A stretch of DNA of 35,996 nt from Chryseobacterium sp. BGARF1. Its GTDB lineage: Bacteria; Bacteroidota; Bacteroidia; Flavobacteriales; Weeksellaceae. Below are positions 25,037-32,644 of this stretch, in pieces. A model generated the notes under the pieces. That model did no database searches and was not told where the DNA came from. It saw nothing but the letters and a program-made list of their open reading frames with translations. The translations under genes and the position numbers were made by a program. The stretch covers positions 1 to 35,996 of the forward strand of contig NZ_LELA01000078.1 in assembly GCF_001677955.1 (NCBI RefSeq), read 5' to 3'. The stretch's first letter is position 1. Every line of letters begins with the position of its first letter.

Positions 25037-25080
25037 CGGATTATTCATTGCTTATTACCCATATTTTGTGAATAATCTTT

Positions 25081-25180
25081 GTCAATAGCCCCGATTGCAA
25101 CGACATCCTTTTTCTGAGTTGGATTGTTAAAAAGCGATGGCGAAAAAGATATAGTGGAAAGCGGGAAAAAGCTTCAAAAA
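25081..25180 (+). ncRNA. Structured intergenic element, possible small conserved RNA (Flavo-1-like)
   Basis: AATAGCCCCGATTG at 25084-25097 and GCGGGAAAAAGCTTC at 25161-25175 can pair through CCCG with CGGG and TAGC with GCTT. Inside, ATCCTTTTTC (25105-25114) pairs with GAAAAAGAT (25142-25150), leaving GATATAGTGGAAAGC exposed. I recall strings of this shape (GCCCCGATTG, GGCATCC, GATATAGTGGAAAGC, GGGA-AAAGCTCC) as recurrent between genes of Flavobacteriia, and the Rfam Flavo-1 motif is a candidate identity. That name is from memory. The strand is assumed from the recalled form. It lies between the oxygenase gene and recA. Confidence 0.5.
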
Positions 25181-25328
25181 AAAACAAGTCTTTGAAAAAA
25201 AGCGAATCTATATTTTCAAAAATTCAATCTTGATTTTTGCTTTTTAAATGCTATAAATTTTATCAGTTTTTAACGTTAAAAATGAAATCCGAAGACAAAT
25301 AATATTAGTATTTGAAATTTTAAATATG

Positions 25329-25336
25329 TATTTTTG
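25329..25336 (+). promoter_or_regulatory. Candidate -7 promoter box for recA
   Basis: TATTTTTG fits TAnnTTTG and lies 20 bases upstream of the recA ATG. A TTTG at 25311-25314 precedes it by 14 bases, shorter than the usual 17-20, so the pair is only suggestive. No SOS operator of a known type is recognised. Confidence 0.4.
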
Positions 25337-25356
25337 ATAAATTATTTTAATACAAT

Positions 25357-26361
25357 ATGAGCAACATAGATGATAAGAAAAAAGCACTTGCATTGGTGCT
25401 TGACAAGTTAGATAAAACATACGGAAAGGGAACTGTAATGACTTTGGGGGATAGTGCAGTTGATACAACCATCGAAGTAATTCCGTCAGGATCATTAGGA
25501 TTAGACATCGCTTTAGGTGTTGGTGGATATCCGAGAGGAAGGATTATTGAGATCTACGGACCGGAATCTTCAGGTAAAACAACGTTAACGCTTCATGCAA
25601 TTGCTGAAGCTCAAAAAGCGGGTGGAATTGCTGCTTTTATTGATGCTGAGCACGCTTTCGACAGAGGGTATGCTGCAAAATTAGGAATCGATCTAGAAAA
25701 CCTGATTATTTCTCAGCCAGACAATGGTGAGCAAGCTTTGGAAATTGCTGACAACTTGATCCGTTCAGGAGCGATCGATATTGTAGTAATTGACTCTGTA
25801 GCGGCATTGACTCCAAAAGCTGAGATCGAAGGAGAAATGGGAGATTCTAAAATGGGTCTTCATGCAAGATTAATGTCTCAGGCATTAAGAAAATTAACTG
25901 CGACCATTAACAGAACAAAATGTACGGTGATTTTCATCAACCAGTTGAGAGAAAAGATCGGTGTAATGTTTGGAAATCCTGAAACAACAACCGGTGGTAA
26001 TGCATTGAAATTTTACGCTTCTGTAAGATTAGATATCAGAAAAGCAAGCGCACCAATTAAAAATGGAGATGAAGCTATTGGTAGCCGTGTAAAAGTGAAA
26101 GTGGTGAAGAATAAAGTGGCTCCACCTTTCAAAATGGCAGAATTTGACATTATGTACGGTGAAGGAGTTTCTAAAACGGGTGAGATCTTAGATACAGCTG
26201 TTGATATGGGAGTTGTAAAGAAAAGCGGTTCTTGGTTCAGCTACGGTGAAACTAAGCTAGGGCAGGGTCGTGATGCTGTGAGAGATTTGTTGAAAGACAA
26301 TCCTGAATTAGCAGAAGAACTTGAAAATAAAGTAAAAGAAGAAATTGCTAACAAAAAGTAA
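25357..26361 (+). CDS. recA: Recombinase RecA
   Basis: A 334-residue protein that coats single-stranded DNA, promotes strand exchange and stimulates LexA-type autocleavage. The Walker A motif GPESSGKT is at 68-75, the Walker B region is [20 protein letters not shown], and the L2 loop region is [20 protein letters not shown]. The C-terminal tail is acidic and lysine-rich ([19 protein letters not shown]), as in flavobacterial RecA. The length is typical. A possible -7 box lies 20 bases ahead, a folded element lies further upstream, and a terminator follows. Confidence 0.97.
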   Translation: MSNIDDKKKALALVLDKLDKTYGKGTVMTLGDSAVDTTIEVIPSGSLGLDIALGVGGYPRGRIIEIYGPESSGKTTLTLHAIAEAQKAGGIAAFIDAEHAFDRGYAAKLGIDLENLIISQPDNGEQALEIADNLIRSGAIDIVVIDSVAALTPKAEIEGEMGDSKMGLHARLMSQALRKLTATINRTKCTVIFINQLREKIGVMFGNPETTTGGNALKFYASVRLDIRKASAPIKNGDEAIGSRVKVKVVKNKVAPPFKMAEFDIMYGEGVSKTGEILDTAVDMGVVKKSGSWFSYGETKLGQGRDAVRDLLKDNPELAEELENKVKEEIANKK

Positions 26362-26380
26362 TATATTCTAAGTAAATATG

Positions 26381-26409
26381 AAAGACAGCTGAATGGCTGT
26401 CTTTTTTGT
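26381..26409 (+). terminator. Terminator after recA
   Basis: AAAGACAGC (26381-26389) and GCTGTCTTT (26396-26404) form a 9-bp stem around TGAATG and run into a T tract. It lies 20 bases after the recA stop. Confidence 0.82.
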
Positions 26410-26445
26410 TTGAACATAACAGGCTTTTGTTGATAAACGAATTAA

Positions 26446-26584
26446 TACCATTTGATTTTAGAATTGCCCTTTTTATTGAGTGCTCCGGAGGAGTAATATC
26501 TGTGTAGTAGAAAATTATATAGCACACAGCGGAACTCCGAAGGAGTTCAATCTGTTTCCAGTAAATTTAAAGCAGAAATGGTAT
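26446..26584. repeat. REP/MITE-like element, copy 2 (double hairpin with terminal inverted repeats)
   Basis: The unit is bounded by exact 9-base inverse ends, ATACCATTT (26446-26454) and AAATGGTAT (26576-26584). Inside are the hairpins GCTCC-GGA-GGAG (26482-26493) and GAACTCC-GAA-GGAGTTC (26532-26548), each followed by the tails seen in copy 1 (ATATCTGTGTAG; AATCT). A further AATGGTAT follows at 26625-26632. It fills most of the 312-base gap between recA and htpG. No ORF of note is inside. Confidence 0.75.
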
Positions 26585-26673
26585 GGTCATTAAAATAAAA
26601 ATGCCAATCTGTCACTTTCTTTTCAATGGTATTTTTTTTGAGAATTGATAATCAAATTTAAAAATTAAATACA

Positions 26674-28566
26674 ATGACAAAAGGAAATATTAATGTTTCG
26701 GTGGAAAACATTTTCCCACTAATTAAAAAATTTCTTTACAGCGACCACGAAATATTTTTAAGAGAATTAATTTCAAACGCAACAGATGCTACTTTAAAAT
26801 TAAAGCATTTAACCAACATTGGTGAAGCTAAAGTAGATTACGGAAACCCGAAAATTGAGGTGAAAATCGATAAGGAAAACAAGAAACTTTACATCATTGA
26901 CCAAGGTTTGGGAATGACGGCTGAAGAAGTTGAAAAATACATCAACCAGGTTGCATTTTCCGGAGCTGAAGAATTCCTAGAAAAATATAAAGATTCGGCT
27001 AAAGATTCAGGAATTATCGGGCACTTTGGTTTAGGTTTTTACTCTGCTTTTATGGTGGCAGAAAAAGTAGAAATTATTTCTAAATCTTTTAAAGACGAAC
27101 CTGCGGTTCACTGGATCTGCGATGGTAGCCCAGAATTTACGTTAGAAGAAACAACTGCTAAAACCGATAGAGGAACTGAAATTATCCTTCACATCGCCGA
27201 AGATTCTTTAGAGTTTTTGGAAGAAGGAAAAATTCGTGAATTGTTGACGAAGTACAACAAATTTATGCCTGTTCCAATTAAATTCGGAACAAGAACTGAA
27301 ACGCTTCCTTTACCTGAAGGTGCTGCAGAAGATGCCGTTGCAGAAACTATTGAGGTTGATAATATTGTTAATAATCCAACTCCGGCGTGGACGAAATCTC
27401 CAAGCGAATTAAAGGATGAAGATTACAAAGCATTCTACCACGAATTGTATCCGATGCAGTTTGAAGAGCCGTTATTTAATATTCATTTGAATGTTGATTA
27501 TCCGTTCAACCTGACAGGAGTTTTATATTTCCCAAAACTGGCTAATAATTTAAATATCGAAAAAGATAAGATTCAATTGTACCAAAATCAGGTTTTCGTA
27601 ACCGATGAGGTTAAAGGAATTGTTCCTGACTTTTTGATGTTGTTGAGAGGGGTTATCGATTCTCCGGATATTCCGTTGAACGTTTCGCGTTCTTATTTGC
27701 AAGCGGATGGTGCGGTGAAGAAAATTTCTTCTTACATCACGAAAAAAGTTGCCGATAAAATGGTTTCGTTGATTAACGAAAACCGTGAGGATTACGACAA
27801 AAAATGGAATGACATTAAAATCGTTATCGAATACGGAATGATTTCCGAAGATAAATTCTTCGAAAAATCTGACAAATTTGCACTTTATCCAACAACCGAC
27901 GGAAAATATTTCCTTTGGAATGAATTAGAAGAAAAAATCAAACCTAATCAAACTGATAAAGATGGAAATTTAGTGATTCTTTATGCTACGAATGCGGATG
28001 AACAACATTCTTACATTCAGTCTGCGAAAGATAAAGGATATGAAGTTATTCTTTTAGATTCACCAATCGTTCCACATTTGATCCAAAAACTGGAAACTTC
28101 AAAAGAGAAGATCTCTTTTGTAAGAGTAGATGCCGATCACATCAATAACTTGATTAAAAAAGACGAACCTGCAATTTCTAAATTAAATGAAACTGAAAAA
28201 GAATCATTAAAGAAAAATGTAGAAGAATCTATTAATGATAAAAAATTCACCGTTCAGCTGGAAGATTTAGACAGCAGCGATGCTCCGTTTACCATTACCC
28301 AGCCCGAATTTATGCGTAGAATGAAAGATATGCAGGCAACCGGCGGTGGTGGAATGTTCGGAATGGGAGGTTTCCCGGAAATGTATAATTTGGTGGTGAA
28401 TTCTAACAGTGAATTTGCAACTAAAATTCTTGCTAATGAAAATGCTGAGGAGAAAAGCTCTCAAATTAAACACGCTTTAGACTTAGCTAAACTTTCTCAA
28501 AACCTATTGAAAGGAAAAGAGTTGACAGACTTTATTCAGAGAAGCTATAAACAACTGGAGAAGTAA
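26674..28566 (+). CDS. htpG: Molecular chaperone HtpG (bacterial Hsp90)
   Basis: A 630-residue ATP-dependent chaperone. The N-terminal GHKL ATPase domain shows IFLRELISNATDATLKLK (catalytic Glu and Asn), KLYIIDQGLGMT (DxGxG) and GHFGLGFYSAFMV; the middle domain includes VLYFPKLANN and the conserved RGVIDSPDIPLNVSRSYLQA, with the catalytic Arg; the C-terminal dimerisation domain carries FGMGGFPEMYNLVVNSNSEF. The length is that of bacterial HtpG with a glycine/methionine-rich loop near residue 552 (TGGGGMFGMGGFPEM). It is followed by a terminator shared with a convergent hydrolase gene. No heat-shock operator is evident. Confidence 0.96.
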   Translation: MTKGNINVSVENIFPLIKKFLYSDHEIFLRELISNATDATLKLKHLTNIGEAKVDYGNPKIEVKIDKENKKLYIIDQGLGMTAEEVEKYINQVAFSGAEEFLEKYKDSAKDSGIIGHFGLGFYSAFMVAEKVEIISKSFKDEPAVHWICDGSPEFTLEETTAKTDRGTEIILHIAEDSLEFLEEGKIRELLTKYNKFMPVPIKFGTRTETLPLPEGAAEDAVAETIEVDNIVNNPTPAWTKSPSELKDEDYKAFYHELYPMQFEEPLFNIHLNVDYPFNLTGVLYFPKLANNLNIEKDKIQLYQNQVFVTDEVKGIVPDFLMLLRGVIDSPDIPLNVSRSYLQADGAVKKISSYITKKVADKMVSLINENREDYDKKWNDIKIVIEYGMISEDKFFEKSDKFALYPTTDGKYFLWNELEEKIKPNQTDKDGNLVILYATNADEQHSYIQSAKDKGYEVILLDSPIVPHLIQKLETSKEKISFVRVDADHINNLIKKDEPAISKLNETEKESLKKNVEESINDKKFTVQLEDLDSSDAPFTITQPEFMRRMKDMQATGGGGMFGMGGFPEMYNLVVNSNSEFATKILANENAEEKSSQIKHALDLAKLSQNLLKGKELTDFIQRSYKQLEK

Positions 28567-28586
28567 TTTAAACTAATTTATATTGT

Positions 28587-28620
28587 AAATCGGGTACAAC
28601 AAAGTTGTGCCCGATTTTTC
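28587..28620 (+). terminator. Terminator after htpG
   Basis: AAATCGGGTACAAC and GTTGTGCCCGATTT form a 14-bp stem with one T-G wobble around AAA, followed by a T tract. Its right arm overlaps the left end of the large palindrome at 28612-28669, so the two folds compete. Confidence 0.82.
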
Positions 28621-28669
28621 AATAGTTTCGGCGGCGGCAAAGCCCGCCGCCGAAACTATTGAAAAATCG
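28612..28669. repeat. Perfect 26-bp GC-rich inverted repeat
   Basis: Positions 28612-28637 are the exact inverse complement of 28644-28669, with the six-base centre CAAAGC. The stem begins CGATTTTTCAATAGTTTCGG and ends in GCGGCGG. It lies between convergent htpG and the hydrolase gene and borders an A tract and a T tract, so it can act as a two-way terminator. It is far more GC-rich than its surroundings, which suggests a mobile or selected element. Confidence 0.85.
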
Positions 28670-28678
28670 TATAAAAAT

Positions 28679-29479
28679 TTATTTAATTAAACTTTCAATT
28701 GCTTTCACAACCTCTGCCGGTTTTTCAGTTACGGCGCTTAAATGATCAGCAGTAAACTCTAAAAACTGTTTTGGTTCAGAAGCATTTTTGTAAATTTCTT
28801 CTCCTTGAGAAAAAGGAACGGTCTTATCATTTTTGCTGTAAATAAATAGCTTTGGAAGTCCTTCTGTGTATTTTATATCTTCTTTTGCAGCATAAACAGA
28901 TGCTAACATTTTTGCAAGAGCATCTTTAAATTGTGGCGCAAAAACAGCAGCAATATCTGCAAATGAAGACATTCCGCCATCAATTACCAATCCTGAAATT
29001 TTATCTTTATTGGTTCTTGCTAAATGTGCTGAAATTTGTGATCCTAAAGAAGCGCCATAGATAATGATTTTCGTATTTTTCACATCTTTTCTCCTTGTGA
29101 TATAGTCAAAAAACTTTTGTCCGTCTTGGGCAATATTCACATGGGTTGGTATTCCTGTAGATTTCCCATATCCTCTGAAATCGACCATAATTACTTGAAA
29201 TCCGCTTTCTACCAAAGGTTTTGTCATAAAAGTATAGGTAGAAACATTTCCTGCGGCACCGTGAAAGAATAATACGGTAGCTTTTGGCTTTACCGAATTT
29301 GGTTTTAGAACAATAGCAGTGATGGTGTCTTTATCTACGGGATAACTGATTTCCTCATATTTCAAATTTTCTATAGGTTTTAATTCTTTGCTCGGCTGAT
29401 AAAATTTATCATCGATCTGAGCCTGAAAAAGTTGAGTGAAAATAATGAATAGAAATGTAATAGTCGCTTTAGCTTTCAT
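28679..29479 (-). CDS. Secreted alpha/beta hydrolase
   Basis: A 266-residue protein with signal peptide MKAKATITFLFIIFTQLFQA. The alpha/beta-hydrolase fold shows the oxyanion/HG region LFFHGAAGNVSTYTFM, a DFRGYGKSTG loop, the nucleophile elbow YGASLGSQ (Ser144), the acid Asp219 in YSKNDKTVPF, and His247 in ADHLSAV. Such enzymes cleave esters or amides; the substrate is not predictable. Its stop is eight bases beyond the big palindrome. It has a well-formed promoter of its own at 29503-29533. No lipobox Cys is present, so the product is probably free in the periplasm. Confidence 0.85.
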   Translation of the reverse strand: MKAKATITFLFIIFTQLFQAQIDDKFYQPSKELKPIENLKYEEISYPVDKDTITAIVLKPNSVKPKATVLFFHGAAGNVSTYTFMTKPLVESGFQVIMVDFRGYGKSTGIPTHVNIAQDGQKFFDYITRRKDVKNTKIIIYGASLGSQISAHLARTNKDKISGLVIDGGMSSFADIAAVFAPQFKDALAKMLASVYAAKEDIKYTEGLPKLFIYSKNDKTVPFSQGEEIYKNASEPKQFLEFTADHLSAVTEKPAEVVKAIESLIK

Positions 29480-29502
29480 AATGTTGTTTTTAAATTATGA
29501 AG

Positions 29503-29534
29503 CAAATATAAAGAGGATAGGAGGTTTGTGCAAT
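29503..29534 (-). promoter_or_regulatory. Promoter of the alpha/beta hydrolase gene
   Basis: Read on the minus strand: TTG (29531-29533), a 20-base spacer, then the -7 box TATATTTG (29503-29510). This fits the flavobacterial TTG-N17-20-TAnnTTTG pattern, and the start codon lies about 25 bases downstream. Confidence 0.6.
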
Positions 29535-29620
29535 ATTAAATCACTGAACTGTTACTTTTCGATACTGAACTGTAGTTTCAAAATAAATGAATATTACAGT
29601 TTTCTTTGAAGCGATAAATT

Positions 29621-29917
29621 TTACAATTCATCCAAAGGATTCCAAAATAGATTTTTGAAATTTTTCACTCTAAAATTATCTATAATAATTCCTTCAGCTT
29701 CCAGTTTTGGTTGGAATTCAGGAACGGATAAAATTCCTGAGCTTGAAATTACACGATGGGCAGGAACATCTTTCGGGCATCCACCCATTGCTTTTCCAAC
29801 ATGACGGGAGTGGTTGGAAAAACCAACTGCTTTTGCAATTGCGCCATAACTTGTTACTCTTCCTTTGGGAACCAACTTGGTAATTTCCCATACTTGTTGC
29901 TTGAAAATCTCATTCAT
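29621..29917 (-). CDS. Alkyltransferase-like protein (MGMT family without the acceptor Cys)
   Basis: A 98-residue protein of the DNA-binding domain of O6-alkylguanine-DNA alkyltransferase. GRVTSYGAIAKAVGFSNHSR (19-38) is the typical helix-turn-helix-like region, and HRV is present, but the PCHRV active site reads PAHRV (52-56): Ala53 replaces the alkyl-accepting Cys. Such proteins (ATL, as eukaryotic Atl1 or bacterial YbaZ-like) bind O6-alkylguanine and recruit nucleotide excision repair rather than repair directly. uvrC lies in this window at 5.2-7.0 kb. The gene is a single unit. A Cys at position 47 (GGCPKD) is near but not in the active position. Confidence 0.9.
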   Translation of the reverse strand: MNEIFKQQVWEITKLVPKGRVTSYGAIAKAVGFSNHSRHVGKAMGGCPKDVPAHRVISSSGILSVPEFQPKLEAEGIIIDNFRVKNFKNLFWNPLDEL

Positions 29918-30087
29918 CTCCTGAATTTTTTACAATCAAAAATAAGAAATTTGACTTTCTTTTTTTAAGTTGATCTGATATTTATTTTGTGAAATATTTT
30001 TCTGAATTAACAAAATGTTATCCTACATCAATAGAGTGAAAGGTATGATTGTTGTAAATTGAAGCAATAAAACAAATTATAAATATT

Positions 30088-30879
30088 ATGTCAAATTTTA
30101 AAGGAAAAGCAGTGATCGTAACAGGTGCTGCGATGGGATTAGGATTGGCTGCAGCAGAAGTTTTGGCTTCAAAAGGTGCAGATCTTACTTTGGTAGATCA
30201 TAATGCTGAAGCTTTGGAAAAAGCAAAAGCAGAATTATCCTCAAAATATCCTGAGAGTAAGATTATTACCGTAACGGCGGATGTTTCTGTTGAAGAAAAT
30301 GTAAAGAATTATGTAGACGAAACCGTAAAAGCATTCGGGAAAGTTGATGCTTTGTACAACAACGCCGGAATTGAAGGAAAGCAAGCTCCATTGATCGATT
30401 ATGATATTGATGTTTTCAAAAAAGTAATTGATATCAATCTTTTGGGGGTGTATTACGGAATGAAATATGTAATTCCTGAAATGCAGAAAAACGGAAGCGG
30501 AAGAATTGTAAACGTCGCTTCAGTTGGCGGGATCAGAGGAGTTCTAAACCAAACGGCGTATGTTGATACAAAACACGCTGTAGCCGGAATGACGAAGAAT
30601 GCAGCCTTAGAATATGGTAAAGACAATATTTTAACAAATGCAATTGCTCCGGGTGCGATTTTGACACCAATGGTTGCCGAAGCTTTTAATCAGGTGAATC
30701 CTTCTGATCCCAAAGCTGCAGAGAAAGAATATGCGTCTAGAAATCCCACAAGAAAATTAGGTGATCCGAAAGATGTTGGTAATTTGGTTGCTTATCTTTT
30801 AAGTGATGAAAATGGATACGTTTCCGGACAGGTCATCGCAATCGATGGTGGGGAATCTAATATGTATGGAAATCCATAA
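30088..30879 (+). CDS. Short-chain dehydrogenase/reductase (SDR)
   Basis: A 263-residue classical SDR, an NAD(P)-dependent oxidoreductase. The cofactor motif TGAAMGLG is at 12-19, NNAG at 91-94, and the catalytic Ser145, Tyr158 and Lys162 in NVASVGGIRGVLNQTAYVDT-K. Asp37 after the second strand (LVDHN) favours NAD(H). The C-terminal LGDPKDVGNLVAYLLSDENG and VIAIDGGESNMYG are typical of the 'glucose 1-dehydrogenase'-like sub-family, but the true substrate is unknown. It is flanked by intergenic repeats and seems to stand alone. Confidence 0.88.
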   Translation: MSNFKGKAVIVTGAAMGLGLAAAEVLASKGADLTLVDHNAEALEKAKAELSSKYPESKIITVTADVSVEENVKNYVDETVKAFGKVDALYNNAGIEGKQAPLIDYDIDVFKKVIDINLLGVYYGMKYVIPEMQKNGSGRIVNVASVGGIRGVLNQTAYVDTKHAVAGMTKNAALEYGKDNILTNAIAPGAILTPMVAEAFNQVNPSDPKAAEKEYASRNPTRKLGDPKDVGNLVAYLLSDENGYVSGQVIAIDGGESNMYGNP

Positions 30880-30912
30880 TTATTGATAATAAATAATAGG
30901 TAATAAGTAATG

Positions 30913-30941
30913 ATTGTCTGCAGAAATGTGGACAATTTTTT
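30913..30941 (+). terminator. Possible terminator of the SDR gene
   Basis: ATTGTC (30913-30918) and GACAAT (30931-30936) form a 6-bp stem with a 12-base loop, followed by a T run. The stem is short, so termination is only plausible. Just before it, 30880-30910, lies an AT-rich stretch of TAATAAxTAATA type, a low-complexity repeat. Confidence 0.45.
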
Positions 30942-31023
30942 ATAAAATTTAAATTAATTCATATCAATAAATTTTTCGCACAATTTTTGAATGTTTTAAA
31001 ACAACACCCCAAAATAGTCTGTC

Positions 31024-31170
31024 ATGAAAAAGTCCATTTTTAGATTTCTGAATAAAATAAATAAAGCAATTTTGCCTAAATTGAGTGATAAAGACCCGTT
31101 GAAACTGACCAAACTTCAGAAAGGAATTTTAGCGTACCGTTATTTTGTATTGACGAATTCTTTAGATTAA
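31024..31170 (+). CDS. Conserved small basic protein of 48 residues
   Basis: The ATG at 31024 opens a frame to TAA at 31168 encoding MKKSIFRFLNKINKAILPKL, then SDKDPLKLTKLQKGILAYRY and FVLTNSLD. It is basic, helical and ends in YRYFVLTNSLD. I recall near-identical small proteins with the pattern MKKS-FLNK-NK-ILP...YRY-VT-NSLD in many flavobacteria, sometimes annotated without good reason as SsrA-binding. The function is unknown. It is too short for usual gene finders. It lies in the gap between the SDR gene and the acyltransferase. Confidence 0.7.
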   Translation: MKKSIFRFLNKINKAILPKLSDKDPLKLTKLQKGILAYRYFVLTNSLD

Positions 31171-31309
31171 ATGATGTCACGCAGATTTTAGAATGATTTG
31201 CTTAATAAACTTAAAATAATCAATTTATTGATTCTTAAAGAGAACAGTGAATCTTACTTAAATCCTTAATGTTTAAAAAAAATTAAGCCTTATCAGCCAG
31301 AGAAAATAA
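31171..31309. other. AT-rich intergenic stretch with degenerate repeat
   Basis: CACGCAGATTTTAG at 31179-31192 resembles the CTCTCGCAGATTT arm of the element at 17536-17598, and CTTAAATCCTTAATG resembles its neighbour. These look like decayed copies of the same repeats. No good hairpin and no other reading frame are seen. Confidence 0.3.
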
Positions 31310-32494
31310 CTATTTAATTTTAGCGATCAACTTTCTGCAAACCTCATACAAAGGCTTTTCAATTAAAAGATAAATAATAATTGAACAAATCCACAACGCT
31401 ATAAAGTTACGGTCTGGTAAATAAAAATAAGATTTCAGTTTCATATTAAAATAGCTGAGATGGATCAAATAAAAGACAAATGAAGCGTTTCCTAAAAGGA
31501 TAAAAAATTTAGTAGAAAGTATTCTTGAAACAAAAGTTCTCTCGGTCATCAATCCCCAAAAGAAAACGGTAATTGCAACTGGCAAAAACAACTCATGAAT
31601 GAGTCTTCCTTCCCAACGTTCTACACCATGCACAAAATTATTTCTTGCAAAAAATGCAATAGAAATTGTTAAAAATAAAATAGCAATTCCGCCCCAAAGT
31701 GTTGGCTTTTTAATCTTGTTTAAAAATTGAATTCCCTTTTCTTTTTTCATTAGATATGCGAGCAACATTCCGAAGAAAAATTCTAAACTTCTGCCAAAGA
31801 ATGTGCTTCCAATCATAAATTGGAGAGGATATAAAAACCCTTTAGGATTTCCGTTAAATTCCTTAAGTCCAACACCGATTCCCCATCCTAAAAGAAAAAA
31901 TCCGATTAAAAAAAGAATGCAATATTTCCAGCTTTTCTTTAATAATAAAAATAAAAGTGGAGCTAAAATGTAAAAGAAAAACTCAACAGTCAATGACCAA
32001 GCCTGTACAATTCCTGAAACCGAATATCTTTCAAAAAGTGAATAAAACAATGAGTATTGCAGAAAATAAGTATCAACACCTTTGGAATATGAAGTATCGA
32101 TAAAATAACAGCTCAGCAAAATCCAGTACAACGGAAAAATTCTTGCAATCCGGAGAAGAATATATTTTAAAAAAGATTTTTTTGATTCTAAAGGTTTCTC
32201 TTCATAACGATAAGCCAATAAAAATCCACTTAACACAAAAAATACGGTTACGCCGATGTGCCATTCGCTGATAAAACGCATCACCTCGAAAGGTAAATCG
32301 TAACGCCAATATTTTCGGTTGTGATACACAAAAACCATAATTGCGGCAATGGCGCGCATTCCGGTTAAAGCATCGAATTTATTTTTCTGAAGAGCTTCCA
32401 AAGGATAAACAATAAAAGTTTTTAGTTTTTTTAACCGCAAAAGAATCAAAATATTTTTATGTAAGAAGTATTTCAAAAGCTTACAAAACATCAT
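31310..32494 (-). CDS. Acyltransferase 3 family membrane protein
   Basis: From the ATG at 32494 the product has 394 residues; a TTG at 32545 would add 17 and a second ATG follows at 32491. The acyltransferase-3 (OafA/YrhL-like) domain starts near residue 40 with LTGMRAIAAIMVFVYHNRKY, which holds the conserved His and Arg, and has about ten membrane helices (GVTVFFVLSGFLLAYRYEEK; WSLTVEFFFYILAPLLFLLL). These enzymes transfer acetyl or other acyl groups to surface polysaccharides or lipids. There is no C-terminal SGNH domain. The gene is single and unlinked to any polysaccharide cluster in the window. Start uncertain. Confidence 0.82.
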   Translation of the reverse strand: MMFCKLLKYFLHKNILILLRLKKLKTFIVYPLEALQKNKFDALTGMRAIAAIMVFVYHNRKYWRYDLPFEVMRFISEWHIGVTVFFVLSGFLLAYRYEEKPLESKKSFLKYILLRIARIFPLYWILLSCYFIDTSYSKGVDTYFLQYSLFYSLFERYSVSGIVQAWSLTVEFFFYILAPLLFLLLKKSWKYCILFLIGFFLLGWGIGVGLKEFNGNPKGFLYPLQFMIGSTFFGRSLEFFFGMLLAYLMKKEKGIQFLNKIKKPTLWGGIAILFLTISIAFFARNNFVHGVERWEGRLIHELFLPVAITVFFWGLMTERTFVSRILSTKFFILLGNASFVFYLIHLSYFNMKLKSYFYLPDRNFIALWICSIIIYLLIEKPLYEVCRKLIAKIK

Positions 32495-32592
32495 ACAAAT
32501 AATGCATTCATATTTTGTCAACTTTTGAATTTCTATTTTTTTCAATGAATGCTTTTGTCCCTTTTGCGGTTAATGAAATTGGTATAAATTAA

Positions 32593-32617
32593 AAAAGGCT
32601 TAATAAATAAGCCTTTT
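32593..32617 (-). terminator. Terminator of the deoxyhypusine-synthase-like gene
   Basis: AAAAGGCTTA (32593-32602) and TAAGCCTTTT (32608-32617) form a 10-bp stem with a five-base loop. On the minus strand the stem is followed by a T tract, which suits a gene ending at 32645. Confidence 0.75.
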
Positions 32618-32644
32618 AAATATAATTAATTTTAATTGTAAAAA

